This document shows, in pieces, positions 17,701-28,593 of a stretch of DNA of 64,000 nucleotides (within the stretch, counting starts at the first letter, position 1; every line of letters begins with the position of its first letter). A model generated the notes under the pieces. The model was not told where the DNA came from. It made no database searches and saw only the letters and a program-made list of their open reading frames with translations. Source of the DNA: CAWJLE01 sp963843645 (lineage in GTDB: Bacteria > Chloroflexota > Anaerolineae > DAOTYC01); the NCBI GenBank assembly GCA_963843645.1, contig CAWJLE010000003.1, positions 1,054,001-1,118,000 of the forward strand, read 5' to 3'. The position numbers were made by a program, and so were the translations under genes.

Positions 17701-20700
17701 GGATACTGAAAGATTAGTTTCAGCTTGTACTACGAGATTGATGGACGCGGTTCCACCGGAGCGATCCGATATGAGGATACTGAAAGCTACCAGTGCCGAC
17801 GGACGGGAATGTTGATCACCTGGGTTCCACCGGAGCGATCCGATATGAGGATACTGAAAGAGGTCTCGCGCACCCACAGGCGGTCCCCCACGACCCAGTT
17901 CCACCGGAGCGATCCGATATGAGGATACTGAAAGCCCGTTTCGCTGCTGGATAGACATCATCGATGAGTGAGTTCCACCGGAGCGATCCGATATGAGGAT
18001 ACTGAAAGCCCGGCCCACGGCGCGCGTCTCGGGCGCGGTCGCTGTGTTCCACCGGAGCGATCCGATATGAGGATACTGAAAGCATAGGCCATCGCCTGCC
18101 GGAACGCCGCCGAAACGCCTGTTCCACCGGAGCGATCCGATATGAGGATACTGAAAGTTGAAGCCCCGGTCGTCCCAGGCCTCTTGCGTCACAGTTCCAC
18201 CGGAGCGATCCGATATGAGGATACTGAAAGAGGATATACATCGCGTTCTTTTCATCCATCGCGTTGTGTTCCACCGGAGCGATCCGATATGAGGATACTG
18301 AAAGTCGCCAGGTACCGCATCATATAGAAGCCCCGCGCGGGTTCCACCGGAGCGATCCGATATGAGGATACTGAAAGAGGTAATCTCGTCCGGGTCAACC
18401 TTCAATTTGATGTGTTCCACCGGAGCGATCCGATATGAGGATACTGAAAGTGCGGACACCGTCATTGCCGGACGCAATGCGCGTCGGGTTCCACCGGAGC
18501 GATCCGATATGAGGATACTGAAAGGCTGTTTCGCCACGTCGGATCGCCGCCCGGCGAGCTGAGTTCCACCGGAGCGATCCGATATGAGGATACTGAAAGT
18601 GAACTCATCGCCCGTCCTCGTCGCATCATGTTGTCGTTCCACCGGAGCGATCCGATATGAGGATACTGAAAGAGATTAGGAAGTCCAGCTGGCAGACGAC
18701 CGCCAGCTGTTCCACCGGAGCGATCCGATATGAGGATACTGAAAGACGCTAAGCGCCAGGCAGCTGGCCCCGCGCCTCGCTGTTCCACCGGAGCGATCCG
18801 ATATGAGGATACTGAAAGGGAGCGGCTGATCAGAACAAAGCAGATCGCGCATGGTGTTCCACCGGAGCGATCCGATATGAGGATACTGAAAGGCCTCGAC
18901 CGTCGTGTCCGGCAGATCGTCGGCCTCGAGTTCCACCGGAGCGATCCGATATGAGGATACTGAAAGAGCTGTTGGTCCGCTGCGTCGTCGACGAGATCTG
19001 CACGTGTTCCACCGGAGCGATCCGATATGAGGATACTGAAAGAGATGAGAACGTATTGACCGGTCACGGTGACGATCTGGTTCCACCGGAGCGATCCGAT
19101 ATGAGGATACTGAAAGGCCTTGTCGAGCAAAGACCGGAAGGATTGGGTAAGGTTCCACCGGAGCGATCCGATATGAGGATACTGAAAGCGAGGAGTCGAG
19201 CATACAGCCGCTGGATATGCTCCGGTTCCACCGGAGCGATCCGATATGAGGATACTGAAAGCCGACGGTGAATGTACTCGACGTGACGGCGCTCAAGGGT
19301 TCCACCGGAGCGATCCGATATGAGGATACTGAAAGATCGATCCACATGCCGAAATGGGCAGCGCGCATCTGTTCCACCGGAGCGATCCGATATGAGGATA
19401 CTGAAAGTTGACAAACTGCTGATGCGTCAGGGTCGTCTTGTACAGTTCCACCGGAGCGATCCGATATGAGGATACTGAAAGCATCACGCTCATTGTAGGC
19501 CGCCGCGGTGCTGGTTGCGTTCCACCGGAGCGATCCGATATGAGGATACTGAAAGATGGCTGACATCAATGCCCGGCGCTCCCGGGACAAGAAGTTCCAC
19601 CGGAGCGATCCGATATGAGGATACTGAAAGATGTAGCCCCATTGCAGTCGTCCGACGGGGTGCGATGTTCCACCGGAGCGATCCGATATGAGGATACTGA
19701 AAGGGTGGAGACAAGTGGTGCGGACAACAGTTCTCCCGTGTTCCACCGGAGCGATCCGATATGAGGATACTGAAAGATCGAGGAGTTGATTGCTGAAGAG
19801 GAGGGGCGCCAGGTTCCACCGGAGCGATCCGATATGAGGATACTGAAAGAGGAGCAGTGTCAAGCTGTCCGGTATCAGTTGGTTCGTTCCACCGGAGCGA
19901 TCCGATATGAGGATACTGAAAGATGATCGCATCTCCCCGCCGCCATGCACGCGCAGACGAGTTCCACCGGAGCGATCCGATATGAGGATACTGAAAGAAC
20001 AGGACCTTTGCCACTGCCAGGATGCAGTCATGCAGGTTCCACCGGAGCGATCCGATATGAGGATACTGAAAGATCTCGGGCCAAACGCTGGCCCGTCCGG
20101 CCGTTCGCAGTTCCACCGGAGCGATCCGATATGAGGATACTGAAAGAAGCGATATCGTCGAGACTGTCTCCGAGCGGCGTTGGTTCCACCGGAGCGATCC
20201 GATATGAGGATACTGAAAGATTGGACAGCGCGCCGGCGCTGGCCGCGATCGTGGAGTTCCACCGGAGCGATCCGATATGAGGATACTGAAAGAATTTTTT
20301 GATGTCGGCTCAATATGTGCCGCGGACGTTCCACCGGAGCGATCCGATATGAGGATACTGAAAGACAATTCCTCTGCTTTGCGCGGGCCATCATAGTCCA
20401 GGTTCCACCGGAGCGATCCGATATGAGGATACTGAAAGCCAGTGCCGCTTTGATACGCCGACCAATCTCGTCTGGGTTCCACCGGAGCGATCCGATATGA
20501 GGATACTGAAAGCACGTAACAGCGCCCGCAGCCGCTCGACTGTCGCCTTGTTCCACCGGAGCGATCCGATATGAGGATACTGAAAGACTGCAGGGTCGGA
20601 ATCTCCGTGTTCATTTTGACGTTGGTTCCACCGGAGCGATCCGATATGAGGATACTGAAAGCGGATTCATCCGGGGCAGACGACGAGGGCGGCGAGCGGT

Positions 20701-21542
20701 TCCACCGGAGCGATCCGATATGAGGATACTGAAAGAATGATCATGGTGAAGATACCGTCAGTTCTTACTGGTTCCACCGGAGCGATCCGATATGAGGATA
20801 CTGAAAGTTGATCGCGGATGATGCGGTGACCGTTTCCGCGGACGTTCCACCGGAGCGATCCGATATGAGGATACTGAAAGTTCGCCCGGCCGTAGTATTC
20901 CCGGCTGATCCGCGCGTTCCACCGGAGCGATCCGATATGAGGATACTGAAAGCTGCATTATCTATCGTAGTGTATAATGACGAAGTTACGGTTCCACCGG
21001 AGCGATCCGATATGAGGATACTGAAAGCCGTCATCAGGCTCGTCGAAATCACCGCCGTATCGATGTTCCACCGGAGCGATCCGATATGAGGATACTGAAA
21101 GCGTTCACGTTCGGGCATTTCGCCGGCGGGGATTGGTGTTCCACCGGAGCGATCCGATATGAGGATACTGAAAGAATATCTGGGATGAAGTCGGCTCGCC
21201 GATGCTGCTGGGTTCCACCGGAGCGATCCGATATGAGGATACTGAAAGCTTTGTCCCCGCTATGGACCAGGTCCATGTAGGTGTGTTCCACCGGAGCGAT
21301 CCGATATGAGGATACTGAAAGTCGATTTTGTCGACATATTGACCGCTGAAGAACTGCAGGTTCCACCGGAGCGATCCGATATGAGGATACTGAAAGAGCG
21401 CCCAGGCTCGCGGCCAGCAGGTTGAGGCGTGCGTTCCACCGGAGCGATCCGATATGAGGATACTGAAAGATACATCAAATTGAAATCCACGGTCACCCGC
21501 CACACGTTCCACCGGAGCGATCCGATATGAGGATACTGAAAG
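14737..21542 (+). CRISPR. Type I-B CRISPR array, 93 repeats and 92 spacers
   Basis: The 37-base repeat starts GTTCCACCGGAGC and ends GATACTGAAAG; I counted 93 copies and saw no variant, including the last one at 21506-21542. The 92 spacers are 35-39 bases, mostly 36 or 37. The repeat can form a four-pair stem ATCC/GGAT around a seven-base loop, and cleavage at its base leaves the eight-base tag ACTGAAAG. Orientation follows from this tag and from the cas genes to the left. Spacers 14 and 15 (15725-15761 and 15799-15834) are the same sequence with one base difference in length. Spacer 54 contains AGCTGGC/GCCAGCT. Confidence 0.98.
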
Positions 21543-21632
21543 GTACGCATCAGGCCATCGCGATGATTCTCACCCATGCGACTGAATGCTTTTCTGTGCC
21601 GGCGTCCCTTACTCCAATGCGGGGCTTCGGGA

Positions 21633-22463
21633 CTACGCGCGCAGTCCCGCATCTGCCAGGAAGCCCAGGACCTCGCGGTTGAATTCCGCGGGCTTCTCCA
21701 TGTTCGGTACATGGGCGGCGCCAGCGATGATCACCTTTTTCGCCTCCGGAATGCCCTGTTCCATGACCTCAGCTGCCCGCAACAGTTCGGGGTCGTCCAG
21801 TGCACCGGCGACGATCAGCGTCGGGACACGGATCTGGTTCAGCCGTGTTACCGCTGGCGGATCGAGGGGGTCAACCGGCTGAGTATCCAGTCCGAATGTC
21901 CCGTGTTCCACCGGAATCCGGTTCATTTCTGCCGCCCGCTGCCGCACTGCGGGATCGACCTGCTCCGGCTGACGGAAAGGACCGTCTACCCAGAGGCGCA
22001 GCTGCAACTCGGACACCTGCGCGAGATCGCCCTGCTGCATGGCCGCGAACATGGCGAGCAGATCCGCCGGGGGCTCTCCCCGCATCTCAAAGCCGCCGGG
22101 AACGGCTGAAACCAGAACCAGCGCCGCAGCTCTCTCCGGGTGCTCGAGGGCAAAGTCGAGGACTGTCGTGCCGCCCATCGAGCATCCCGTCAGCACGGCA
22201 CGTTGGATCCCAAGCTGATCGAGCAGGCCCTCCAGATCCTTGCGGCGCGCCACCGGCCCATGCGCCCGGCCGGACTTGCCGTAATCGCGCATGTCAAAAC
22301 GCACGACGTGAAAGAACCGGCCGAACTCTTCCCACTGGCCGTCCCACATGCCGCTGTCCACAAAACCGGCATGGCACAAGACCATGGGTTCGCCACTTCC
22401 AGTCGCCTCGTAGTAGAGATTCCCATCTCCAACAGTGACTGTTCCTCGATGCGTGTTCCTCAT
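21633..22463 (-). CDS. Alpha/beta hydrolase
   Basis: 276 aa from the chosen ATG. The nucleophile elbow is GCSMGG (G-x-S-x-G), the acid is probably in AGALDDPE and the catalytic His in AAHVPNMEKP, all in the order expected of the alpha/beta-hydrolase fold. HAGFVDSGMWDGQW corresponds to the oxyanion-hole HG region (here HAG). The best relatives in general terms are 3-oxoadipate enol-lactonase-like hydrolases, but the substrate is not known. The reading frame extends upstream; ATG 22463 is used because homology-like sequence starts there, while a TTG at 22484 has the better GGAGGG site. Confidence 0.8.
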   Translation of the reverse strand: MRNTHRGTVTVGDGNLYYEATGSGEPMVLCHAGFVDSGMWDGQWEEFGRFFHVVRFDMRDYGKSGRAHGPVARRKDLEGLLDQLGIQRAVLTGCSMGGTTVLDFALEHPERAAALVLVSAVPGGFEMRGEPPADLLAMFAAMQQGDLAQVSELQLRLWVDGPFRQPEQVDPAVRQRAAEMNRIPVEHGTFGLDTQPVDPLDPPAVTRLNQIRVPTLIVAGALDDPELLRAAEVMEQGIPEAKKVIIAGAAHVPNMEKPAEFNREVLGFLADAGLRA

Positions 22464-22751
22464 CCGGTCTGTCAGGCTGCTCAACTGTCCCTCCCAAAGG
22501 GCGTCCGGCAACCGAGGAGGCTCAGCAGAACCTCTTCGGCGCAATGACGACGCAGATTTCATTATCTTTATGTAGTGTGCCTGAACATCTTGCTCCCGCG
22601 GCGTCACGCTAACCTTGTGCGCCGGCCCCCGTGTCAGGCCGCTCAACCATCCCGACCTCGTGGCTTTCGCCCATTTCGTGGATTTCGTGGTCCAGACGTT
22701 TTGGCCGCCCCAGGCTGCAAGCCGTTAAGGCGCCACACAATTTCTATGTAT

Positions 22752-23107
22752 TCAGCCCACTTCGCTTGCGTTGGCGCCGAAGCAAACGGCAATTTCCTCG
22801 ATCTTGCTGCCCTCAATCCTGAAGTACTCTGTGTTCCGGAATTTGGTGCCGTCTCGCAGCTCAGCCAAACAGCGGACAAACGCTTCGTCACCGGCTTCAC
22901 AAATCTGTTCCATGGGTGGCTTTGAAACTGATCGCCGTGCGGAAAGCACCTCTCGAAATACTGCGCTTCATTGATGTGATCGTCGCGCGGGCTGGTGAAT
23001 GTGAAGTCGCCGCTCAGAGTTTCTTCCGGCGCCCTGCGGTCTCCGGCCGGGAAGGCAGAAAAACACCGCCGTACCAGGCCTGACCCAGCGCTGATGCCCT
23101 TACACAA
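22752..23107 (-). pseudogene. Frameshifted SnoaL/NTF2-like protein
   Basis: Two reading frames join into one SnoaL-like domain. The first frame gives LSGDFTFTSPRDDHINEAQYFERCFP and the second gives EAGDEAFVRCLAELRDGTKF followed by RNTEYFRIEGSKIEEIAVCFG; together these are the typical order of a small NTF2-fold protein of about 115 residues. The frame changes around 22905-22930. Without correction neither half would fold. It may be a real pseudogene or an assembly indel, since other genes in this window show the same fault. Confidence 0.65.
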
Positions 23108-23376
23108 GTTACATCAAAGTCCGGAAGTCGTCAAGCCCCTCGAGACCACTTTGAGCGAGAAATCAGTGTATGGATTGGCTCCGCTGGCAGAGCCGCTCAA
23201 GCTCCGAACTCCGAGAGCAGGGGGCAGCGGCGAGACGCGCGACCCAACACGCCGATGACACTGCTGTCGCCGCGTTTTTCGACTTCCTGCCGTTTTCCGG
23301 CTTTCGGCGCGCTGACCCAGGCCGCTTCGGGCGGTCTGGCGGTACGGGTGAACACTACCTCACGCCCGGAGTTCAC

Positions 23377-25822
23377 TCACCGCAGCGTGGCCCTGACCGC
23401 GATGGGCCCACCGCCAGCGGGCAGGGGCACGACGTCGCCGGCGACCGGCTGCCCGTCGACCTCCAGGGAGACGGCGTTGCCGGGACCGGCGCGCTCCACG
23501 GCGATGTCGTAGGTGACGCCGCGGAAAACCCGCCGGGCGCGGAAGCCGGGCCAGTCGCGCGGGATGGCCGGCGCGATCCGCAGGCCGCTCGAAGGTGGGG
23601 CGGATGCCCAGGATCCACTGCGTGACCGCGACGAGGTTCCAGGCAGCCGTGCCGGTCAGCCAGGAGTTCTTGGCCTCGCCGTACGTCGCTGCGTCGCGCC
23701 CGGCGATCATCTGCGCGTAGACGTACGGCTCGCAGCGGTGTACGTCGCTGATCGCCTCGCGCACCGAGGGATTGATGCGGCGATAGTAGTCGAACGCCGC
23801 GTCGCCGCGGCCCAGGCACGCTTCCGCGATCTCGATCCAGGGATTCGTGTGGCAGAAGATGCCGGCGTTTTCCTTGTACCCGGGCGGGTAGCTGGAGATC
23901 TCGCCCAGGTTGAGGTAGTAGCGCGTGTACGCCGGCTGGTGCAGGACTATGCCGTGAGGCGTCGCCAACCGCTCGGCCACGGCGTCCAGCGCCTGCCCAG
24001 CGCGCCCCTCGTCGATCCCGATGCCGGCCATGACGCACAGCCCTTGCGGCTCGATGTAGATGCGGCCCTCGTCGCACTCGTGCGAGCCGACCTTCGCCCC
24101 CAGGCGGTCGTAGGCGCGCAGGAACCACTCGCCGTCCCAGCCGTGCTGCAGGACCGCCCGGCTCATCGCTTCGGCGTGGCTCTCGTAGGTTGCGGCGTCG
24201 GTATGTCCGGCGAACCGCGCGATGCCGGCCATCTCGCGTGCGGCCAGCGACGAACAGGCCCGCAATGAAGACCGACTCCGCCGTGGTCGTATCGCCGTCG
24301 TCGGAGTAGGTTTGGAACGATTCGCCCGGCTCCGACGAAAAGCAGTTCAGGTTCAGGCAATCGTTCCAATCGGCGTGGCCGATCTGCGGCAGGCCGTGCG
24401 GGCCCAGGCGGTCCAGCGTGTAGCGGATGGCACGCCGCAGGTGATCGTACAGCGGCGTCTCGCTGCCCGCCCGGTTTTCGAAGGGAACCGGCTCGTCCAG
24501 GATCGACCGGTCGCCGGTTTCTTTCAGGTACGCCGCGACGGCCAGGACCAGCCACAGCGGATCGTCGTTGAAGCCGCTGCCGATCGCATCGTTGCCCCGC
24601 CGGGTCAGCGGCTGGTACTGATGGATAGGCCCCGCCGTCGGGCAGCTGGGTCGCCGCCAGGTCCAGCAGCCGCCGGCGCGCCCGTTCCGGGGCCAGGTGC
24701 ACGAAGCCCAGCAGGTCCTGGTTCGAGTCGCGAAAGCCCATGCCGCGCCCGATGCCCGATTCGTACAGCGAGGCGCTGCGCGACAGGTTGAACGTCGCCA
24801 TCACCTGGTACGTGTTCCAGATGTTGACCATCCGGTCGGTGTGCTCGTCCGGGGTTTCGACGTGCACGACGCCCAGGAGCTCGATCCCAGAACGCCCGCA
24901 GGTCGGCGACATGCCGCGTCGAGCGCCGCGGCGTCCGAGTACCGGGCGATGACCGCCTCGGCGCGCGTGGCGTTCAGGCGACCATCGGGCAGGAACTTGG
25001 CGTCGCGCGGGTTCTCCGCGTAGCCCAGCACGAAGACGACCTCGCGGGTCTCGCCCGGCTCCAGTGCCGCGTCCACCTGGTGCACGCCCACCGGCGACCA
25101 GCCGTGCGCGACCGAGTTCCGGCAGCGGCCCTCCTCGACCGCCTGCGGATGGTCCCAGCCGCGGTAGGGTCCCAGGAACGCTTCGCGCTGGGTGTCGTAG
25201 CCGGCCGTCGGCGCGGAGCAGGCGAAGTAGGCGAAGTGGTCGCGCCGCTCGCGGTACTCGGTCTTGTGGTAGATGACGCTCGCGGACGCGGCGACCTCGA
25301 CCTCGCCGGTGTTGAAGTTGCGCTGGAAGTTGGTCTGGTCGTCCCAGGCGTCCCACAGGCAGAACTCGACCGCGGCGAACAGCTGCAGGCGGACCGGCGC
25401 GGCGTTCTCGTTAATCAGCCGGACGCGCCAGACCTCGCAGGTCTCGCCCAAGGGGACGAAATAGTCGACGACGACGGCGACGCCGCGGCGCGACGAGCTG
25501 ATGCGCGTGTAGCCCAAGCCCGTGCCGGCACTCGTAGCGGTCGAGCGGCCGGCGCATCGGCTGCCAGGTCGGCGACCAGCAGTCGCCGTCCGCGAGGCGC
25601 ACGTACAGGGCGCGCCCGCCCTCGTCCGCCGGCGCGTTGTTGTACCGGTAGCGGATCAGCCGCCGCAGCCGGGGGTCGCGGTAGAACGAGTAGCCGCCGC
25701 CGGTGTTGGAGATCATCGCGAAGTAGTCCTCCTGGCCCAGGTAGTTGGACCAGGGCAGCGGCGTGTCGGGCCGCTGGATCACGTATTCGCGAGCCGTCGT
25801 CATCGAAGTAGCCATAGCGCAT
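23377..25822 (-). pseudogene. Cellobiose phosphorylase (GH94), interrupted by several frameshifts
   Basis: Six reading-frame pieces follow one another without gaps and align along the whole family: MRYGYFDDD, REYVIQRPDTPLPWSNYLGQ, ECRHGLG, YTRISS, NFQRNFNTGEVE, GIGRGMGFRDSNQDLLGFVH, YKENAGIFCHTNPWIEIAEA and GEAKNSWLTGTAAWN. Total length (2,446 bases, about 815 codons) equals that of an intact enzyme of about 811 residues. Frame changes lie near 25800, 25515, 24905, 24625, 24250 and 23590. Cellobiose phosphorylase splits cellobiose with phosphate into glucose 1-phosphate and glucose in the cytoplasm. It is the last gene of the sugar-uptake locus. Confidence 0.8.
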
Positions 25823-25953
25823 GAACGAACGTCTCCCGTCTGAGGTTGAGCCTGATACTGAGGAGGCGAATCGCTGGGACGGGCTCAGAACTCGCCCAGA
25901 GGTGACAACTCTGTTCCGCTCGGATCACCTCCGCATACCATCGGCCGCTGTCC

Positions 25954-27239
25954 TTAACGATCCTGCTGCTGGGTGGCGAAATCCACGTGGATCAGGCCGA
26001 AACGCTTGGAATAGCCGAATCCCCACTCGAAGTTGTCCAGCAGCGACCAGGCGAAGTACCCGCGGAGGTCGACGCCGTCTTCCATGGCCAGCCGTGCCTG
26101 CGCCAGGTGCTCGCGCAGGTAGCTCAGCCGGCGCTCGTCGTGGACCTGCCCGTCCGGACCGACGACGTCCTTGAAGGCCGCTCCGTTCTCGGTGATGTAC
26201 AGCGGCGGAATCGGGTAATCCCGCTTGAGGCGGACCAGAAGCTGCCGCAGCGCCGGAGCGATGGACCTCCCAATCCATCTCGGTGTACTCGGAACCGGGG
26301 ACCGGCAGCAGCGTCTGCCCGTTCTGAATGATCCGGCGCGTGTAGTAGTTGACGCCCAGGAAGTCCAGGGGCTGCGCGATCAGCGGCAGGTCGCCGGGCT
26401 GCACCTCCGGAGCGCGGGCGCCGTAGGCCGCCCAGCCCGCGGCCGGGTACCGTGCGCAGAGCAGCGGCTCGATGAACCAGCCCTCGTTCATCTGCCAGAA
26501 CAGCTCGCCGGCCGCCCGATCCGCGTCGCGGGCGAGTCTCGCCAGCGTTTCCACGGGCGTCATGTTGAGGACGATGCCCAGCTCGGCCCGCGGCCGGACG
26601 GCGCGCACTCGCCTGCACGGCCAGCCCGTGCGCCACGAGCAGATGGTGGGCGACCTGCAGAGCCAGCTCCTCGTACCGCAGACCGGGAGCGTGCCGCCCG
26701 TCGCGGTGGCCGACGAAAGCCGCCACCCACGGCTCGTTGAGGGTCGCCCACTGCTGCACGCGGTCGCCCAGGCGATCCGCCACGCGCGGCGCCGTAGTCG
26801 GCGAACGCGGCGCAGGTGTCGCGGGCTGCCCCATCCGCCCCGGTCCTGCAGCGCCTGCGGCAGATCCCAATGATACAGCGTCGCGAACGGCCGCATGCCG
26901 GCGGCGAGCACGGCGTCCACCAGGCGGTCGTAGAAGTCGAGGCCCGGCCGGATTGACGGGGCCGCGCCCGGCCGGGAAGATCCGCGGCCAGGCGATGGAG
27001 AAACGATATGCCTGCAGGCCCAACTGCTGCATCAGGGCGACGTCCTCACGCCAGCGGTGATAGTGGTCGCAGGCCACGTCGCCGGTGTCGCCGTCGAACA
27101 CGTTGCCCGGCGTGTGGCAGAAGCGGTCCCAGATCGACTCGCCCCGGCCGTCCTCGTTCCAGGCCCCTTCGATCTGGTAGGCGGAGGTGGCCGCGCCCCA
27201 CAGGAAATCGGGTGGAAAAGTCAGAGTGGGTGTGTCCAA
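25954..27239 (-). pseudogene. GH1 beta-glucosidase, interrupted by several frameshifts
   Basis: Frame pieces in order: FPPDFLWGAATSAYQIEG with GRGESIWDRFCHTPG, FATLYHWDLPQALQDRGGW, QQWATLNEPWV (the TxNEP acid/base motif), LDFLGVNYYTRR, then the ITENG-type nucleophile region and the C-terminal end FGLIHVDFATQQQ. The span of 1,286 bases fits an intact enzyme of about 430 residues. At least four frame changes lie between about 26950 and 26250. It would hydrolyse cellobiose or aryl glucosides in the cytoplasm. The start is probably TTG 27239, after GGAG. It lies between the ABC ATPase and GH94. Confidence 0.8.
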
Positions 27240-27263
27240 GTGTGCGCTCCGTGTTCTATCTTG

Positions 27264-27295
27264 AGACTTCGGAGTCTCGGAGACTTCCGAAGTCT
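27264..27295 (-). terminator. Hairpin after the ABC ATPase gene
   Basis: AGACTTCGGA-GTCTC pairs with GAGAC-TTCCGAAGTCT (one bulged base), a stem of about 15 pairs beginning just after the ATPase stop. It could end or attenuate transcription between the transporter genes and the GH1 gene. Confidence 0.5.
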
Positions 27296-27297
27296 GA

Positions 27298-28398
27298 TCA
27301 GCGAATGGCCAGCTCCGTCGCCGGGTCGAAGAAGTGGAGGTTGTCGGTATCCGCCCACAGGTCGAGGTCTTGCCCGATCCGGGCGCGGCTGCGAGAGTCC
27401 ACGCGGGCAACGAAGGTCTTCGGGCCGGCCAGCAGGTAGGCGTAGGTCTCGTTGCCCATCAGCTCGGTCATGTCGACCCGGGCGGTGATCGGCGCACCAT
27501 GGATCCCCGGCCGCGCGTATTGCCGGTCGTGGAGGTCTTCCGGCCGAATGCCCAGCACGACCCGCCGGCCCACGTAGGACGCCAGGGCGGGAGCGCGGTC
27601 CGCCGGCACCGGCAGGGTGAACGCGCCGGCGTCCACCGCAAGCGCTTCCCCGGTCCGCGCCAGGGTCGCGTCGAAGAAGTTCATCGCCGGGCTGCCGATG
27701 AAGCCGGCCACGAACAGGTTGTTGGGGCGTTCGAACAGCTCTTGCGGCCCGGCCAGCTGCTGCAGGTGGCCGGCTCTCATGACGGCGATGCGCGTGCCCA
27801 TCGTCATGGCCTCGACCTGGTCGTGCGTCACGTAGACGAAGGTGGTTTCCAGCCGGTGGTGCAGCTTGGAGATCATGGTCCGGGCTTCCACACGCAGCTT
27901 GGCGTCGAGGTTGGACAGCGGCTCGTCCATCAGGAACACTTGCGGCTCGCGCACGACGGCCCGCCCCACAGCAACGCGCTGGCGCTGGCCGCCGGACAGC
28001 TGCTTCGGGCGCCGATCGAGCAGGCCCTCGATACCCAGGTCCTTCGCCGCCTGGTGGACCCGGCGCTTGATCTCGCCGTCGGACGTGCCGCGCAGCCGCA
28101 GGCCGAACGCCATGTTGTCGTAGACCGACATGTGTGGGTACAGCGCGTAACTCTGGAAGACCATGGCAATGTCGCGGTCCTTTGGCGGCACCTGGTTGAC
28201 CACGCGGTCACCGATCTTGATGTTCCCGGCGGTGACTTCCTCCAGTCCGGCCAGGCAGTACAGCGCGGTCGACTTGCCGCAGCCCGACGGCCCGACCAGC
28301 ACCAGGAACTCCTTGTCGGCGACATCCAGGCACATGTCGTCGATCGCCGTCACGCTGCCGAACCGCTTGGTGATGTGATCGTAGCACACACTGGCCAT
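27298..28398 (-). CDS. Sugar ABC transporter ATP-binding protein (MsiK/UgpC type)
   Basis: 366 aa. Walker A GPSGCGKST, Q-loop MVFQSYALYPHM, signature LSGGQRQRVAVGRA, Walker B VFLMDEPLSNLDA and switch HD (YVTHDQVEAMT) are all intact. A C-terminal regulatory OB-fold/TOBE region (VVLGIRPEDL) identifies the MalK/MsiK group, which often energises several sugar importers. ATG 28398 follows AGGAG; a GTG immediately upstream is less well placed. It is the downstream member of the binding protein-permease-permease set, separated from the permease by a 190-base gap containing a palindromic repeat. Confidence 0.93.
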   Translation of the reverse strand: MASVCYDHITKRFGSVTAIDDMCLDVADKEFLVLVGPSGCGKSTALYCLAGLEEVTAGNIKIGDRVVNQVPPKDRDIAMVFQSYALYPHMSVYDNMAFGLRLRGTSDGEIKRRVHQAAKDLGIEGLLDRRPKQLSGGQRQRVAVGRAVVREPQVFLMDEPLSNLDAKLRVEARTMISKLHHRLETTFVYVTHDQVEAMTMGTRIAVMRAGHLQQLAGPQELFERPNNLFVAGFIGSPAMNFFDATLARTGEALAVDAGAFTLPVPADRAPALASYVGRRVVLGIRPEDLHDRQYARPGIHGAPITARVDMTELMGNETYAYLLAGPKTFVARVDSRSRARIGQDLDLWADTDNLHFFDPATELAIR

Positions 28399-28430
28399 CA
28401 CAGTCTCCTATATGAGTTGGTCGATCTTGC

Positions 28431-28586
28431 CTGCGGCGGACGGACCTCTCTCCCGGCCTCTCCCCTGGCAGGGGAGAGGAGAACGCGGCATCCTGCTCGC
28501 TTCCCTGGCCAAGGGAGAGGAGCACGCGGTATCTTGCTCCTCTCCCTTGCCAGGGGAGAGGCCGGGAGAGAGGTCCGTCCCCGCAG
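28431..28586. repeat. Interspersed palindromic repeat, copy 1
   Basis: Inverted arms of about 39 bases (28431-28470 and 28548-28586) built around GACCTCTCTCCCGGCCTCTC, with one indel. The interior holds a second, diverged tandem unit (GGGAGAGGAG...). The same core forms a longer palindrome at 56411-56572. It sits between the permease and ATPase genes and may act as an mRNA-stabilising or terminating structure. Confidence 0.75.
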
Positions 28587-28593
28587 GCATCCA

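Noticed and set aside
14729..21512. Many open frames, up to 626 codons, through the array, with repeated words such as FQYPHIGSLRWN
   Set aside because: They are translations of the CRISPR repeat in three frames on the reverse strand, and shorter ones on the forward strand. No ribosome sites; not proteins.
21905..21915. GTTCCACCGGA, identical to the start of the CRISPR repeat
   Set aside because: It lies inside the alpha/beta hydrolase coding sequence, in a conserved-looking frame, and the rest of the repeat is absent. Chance match.
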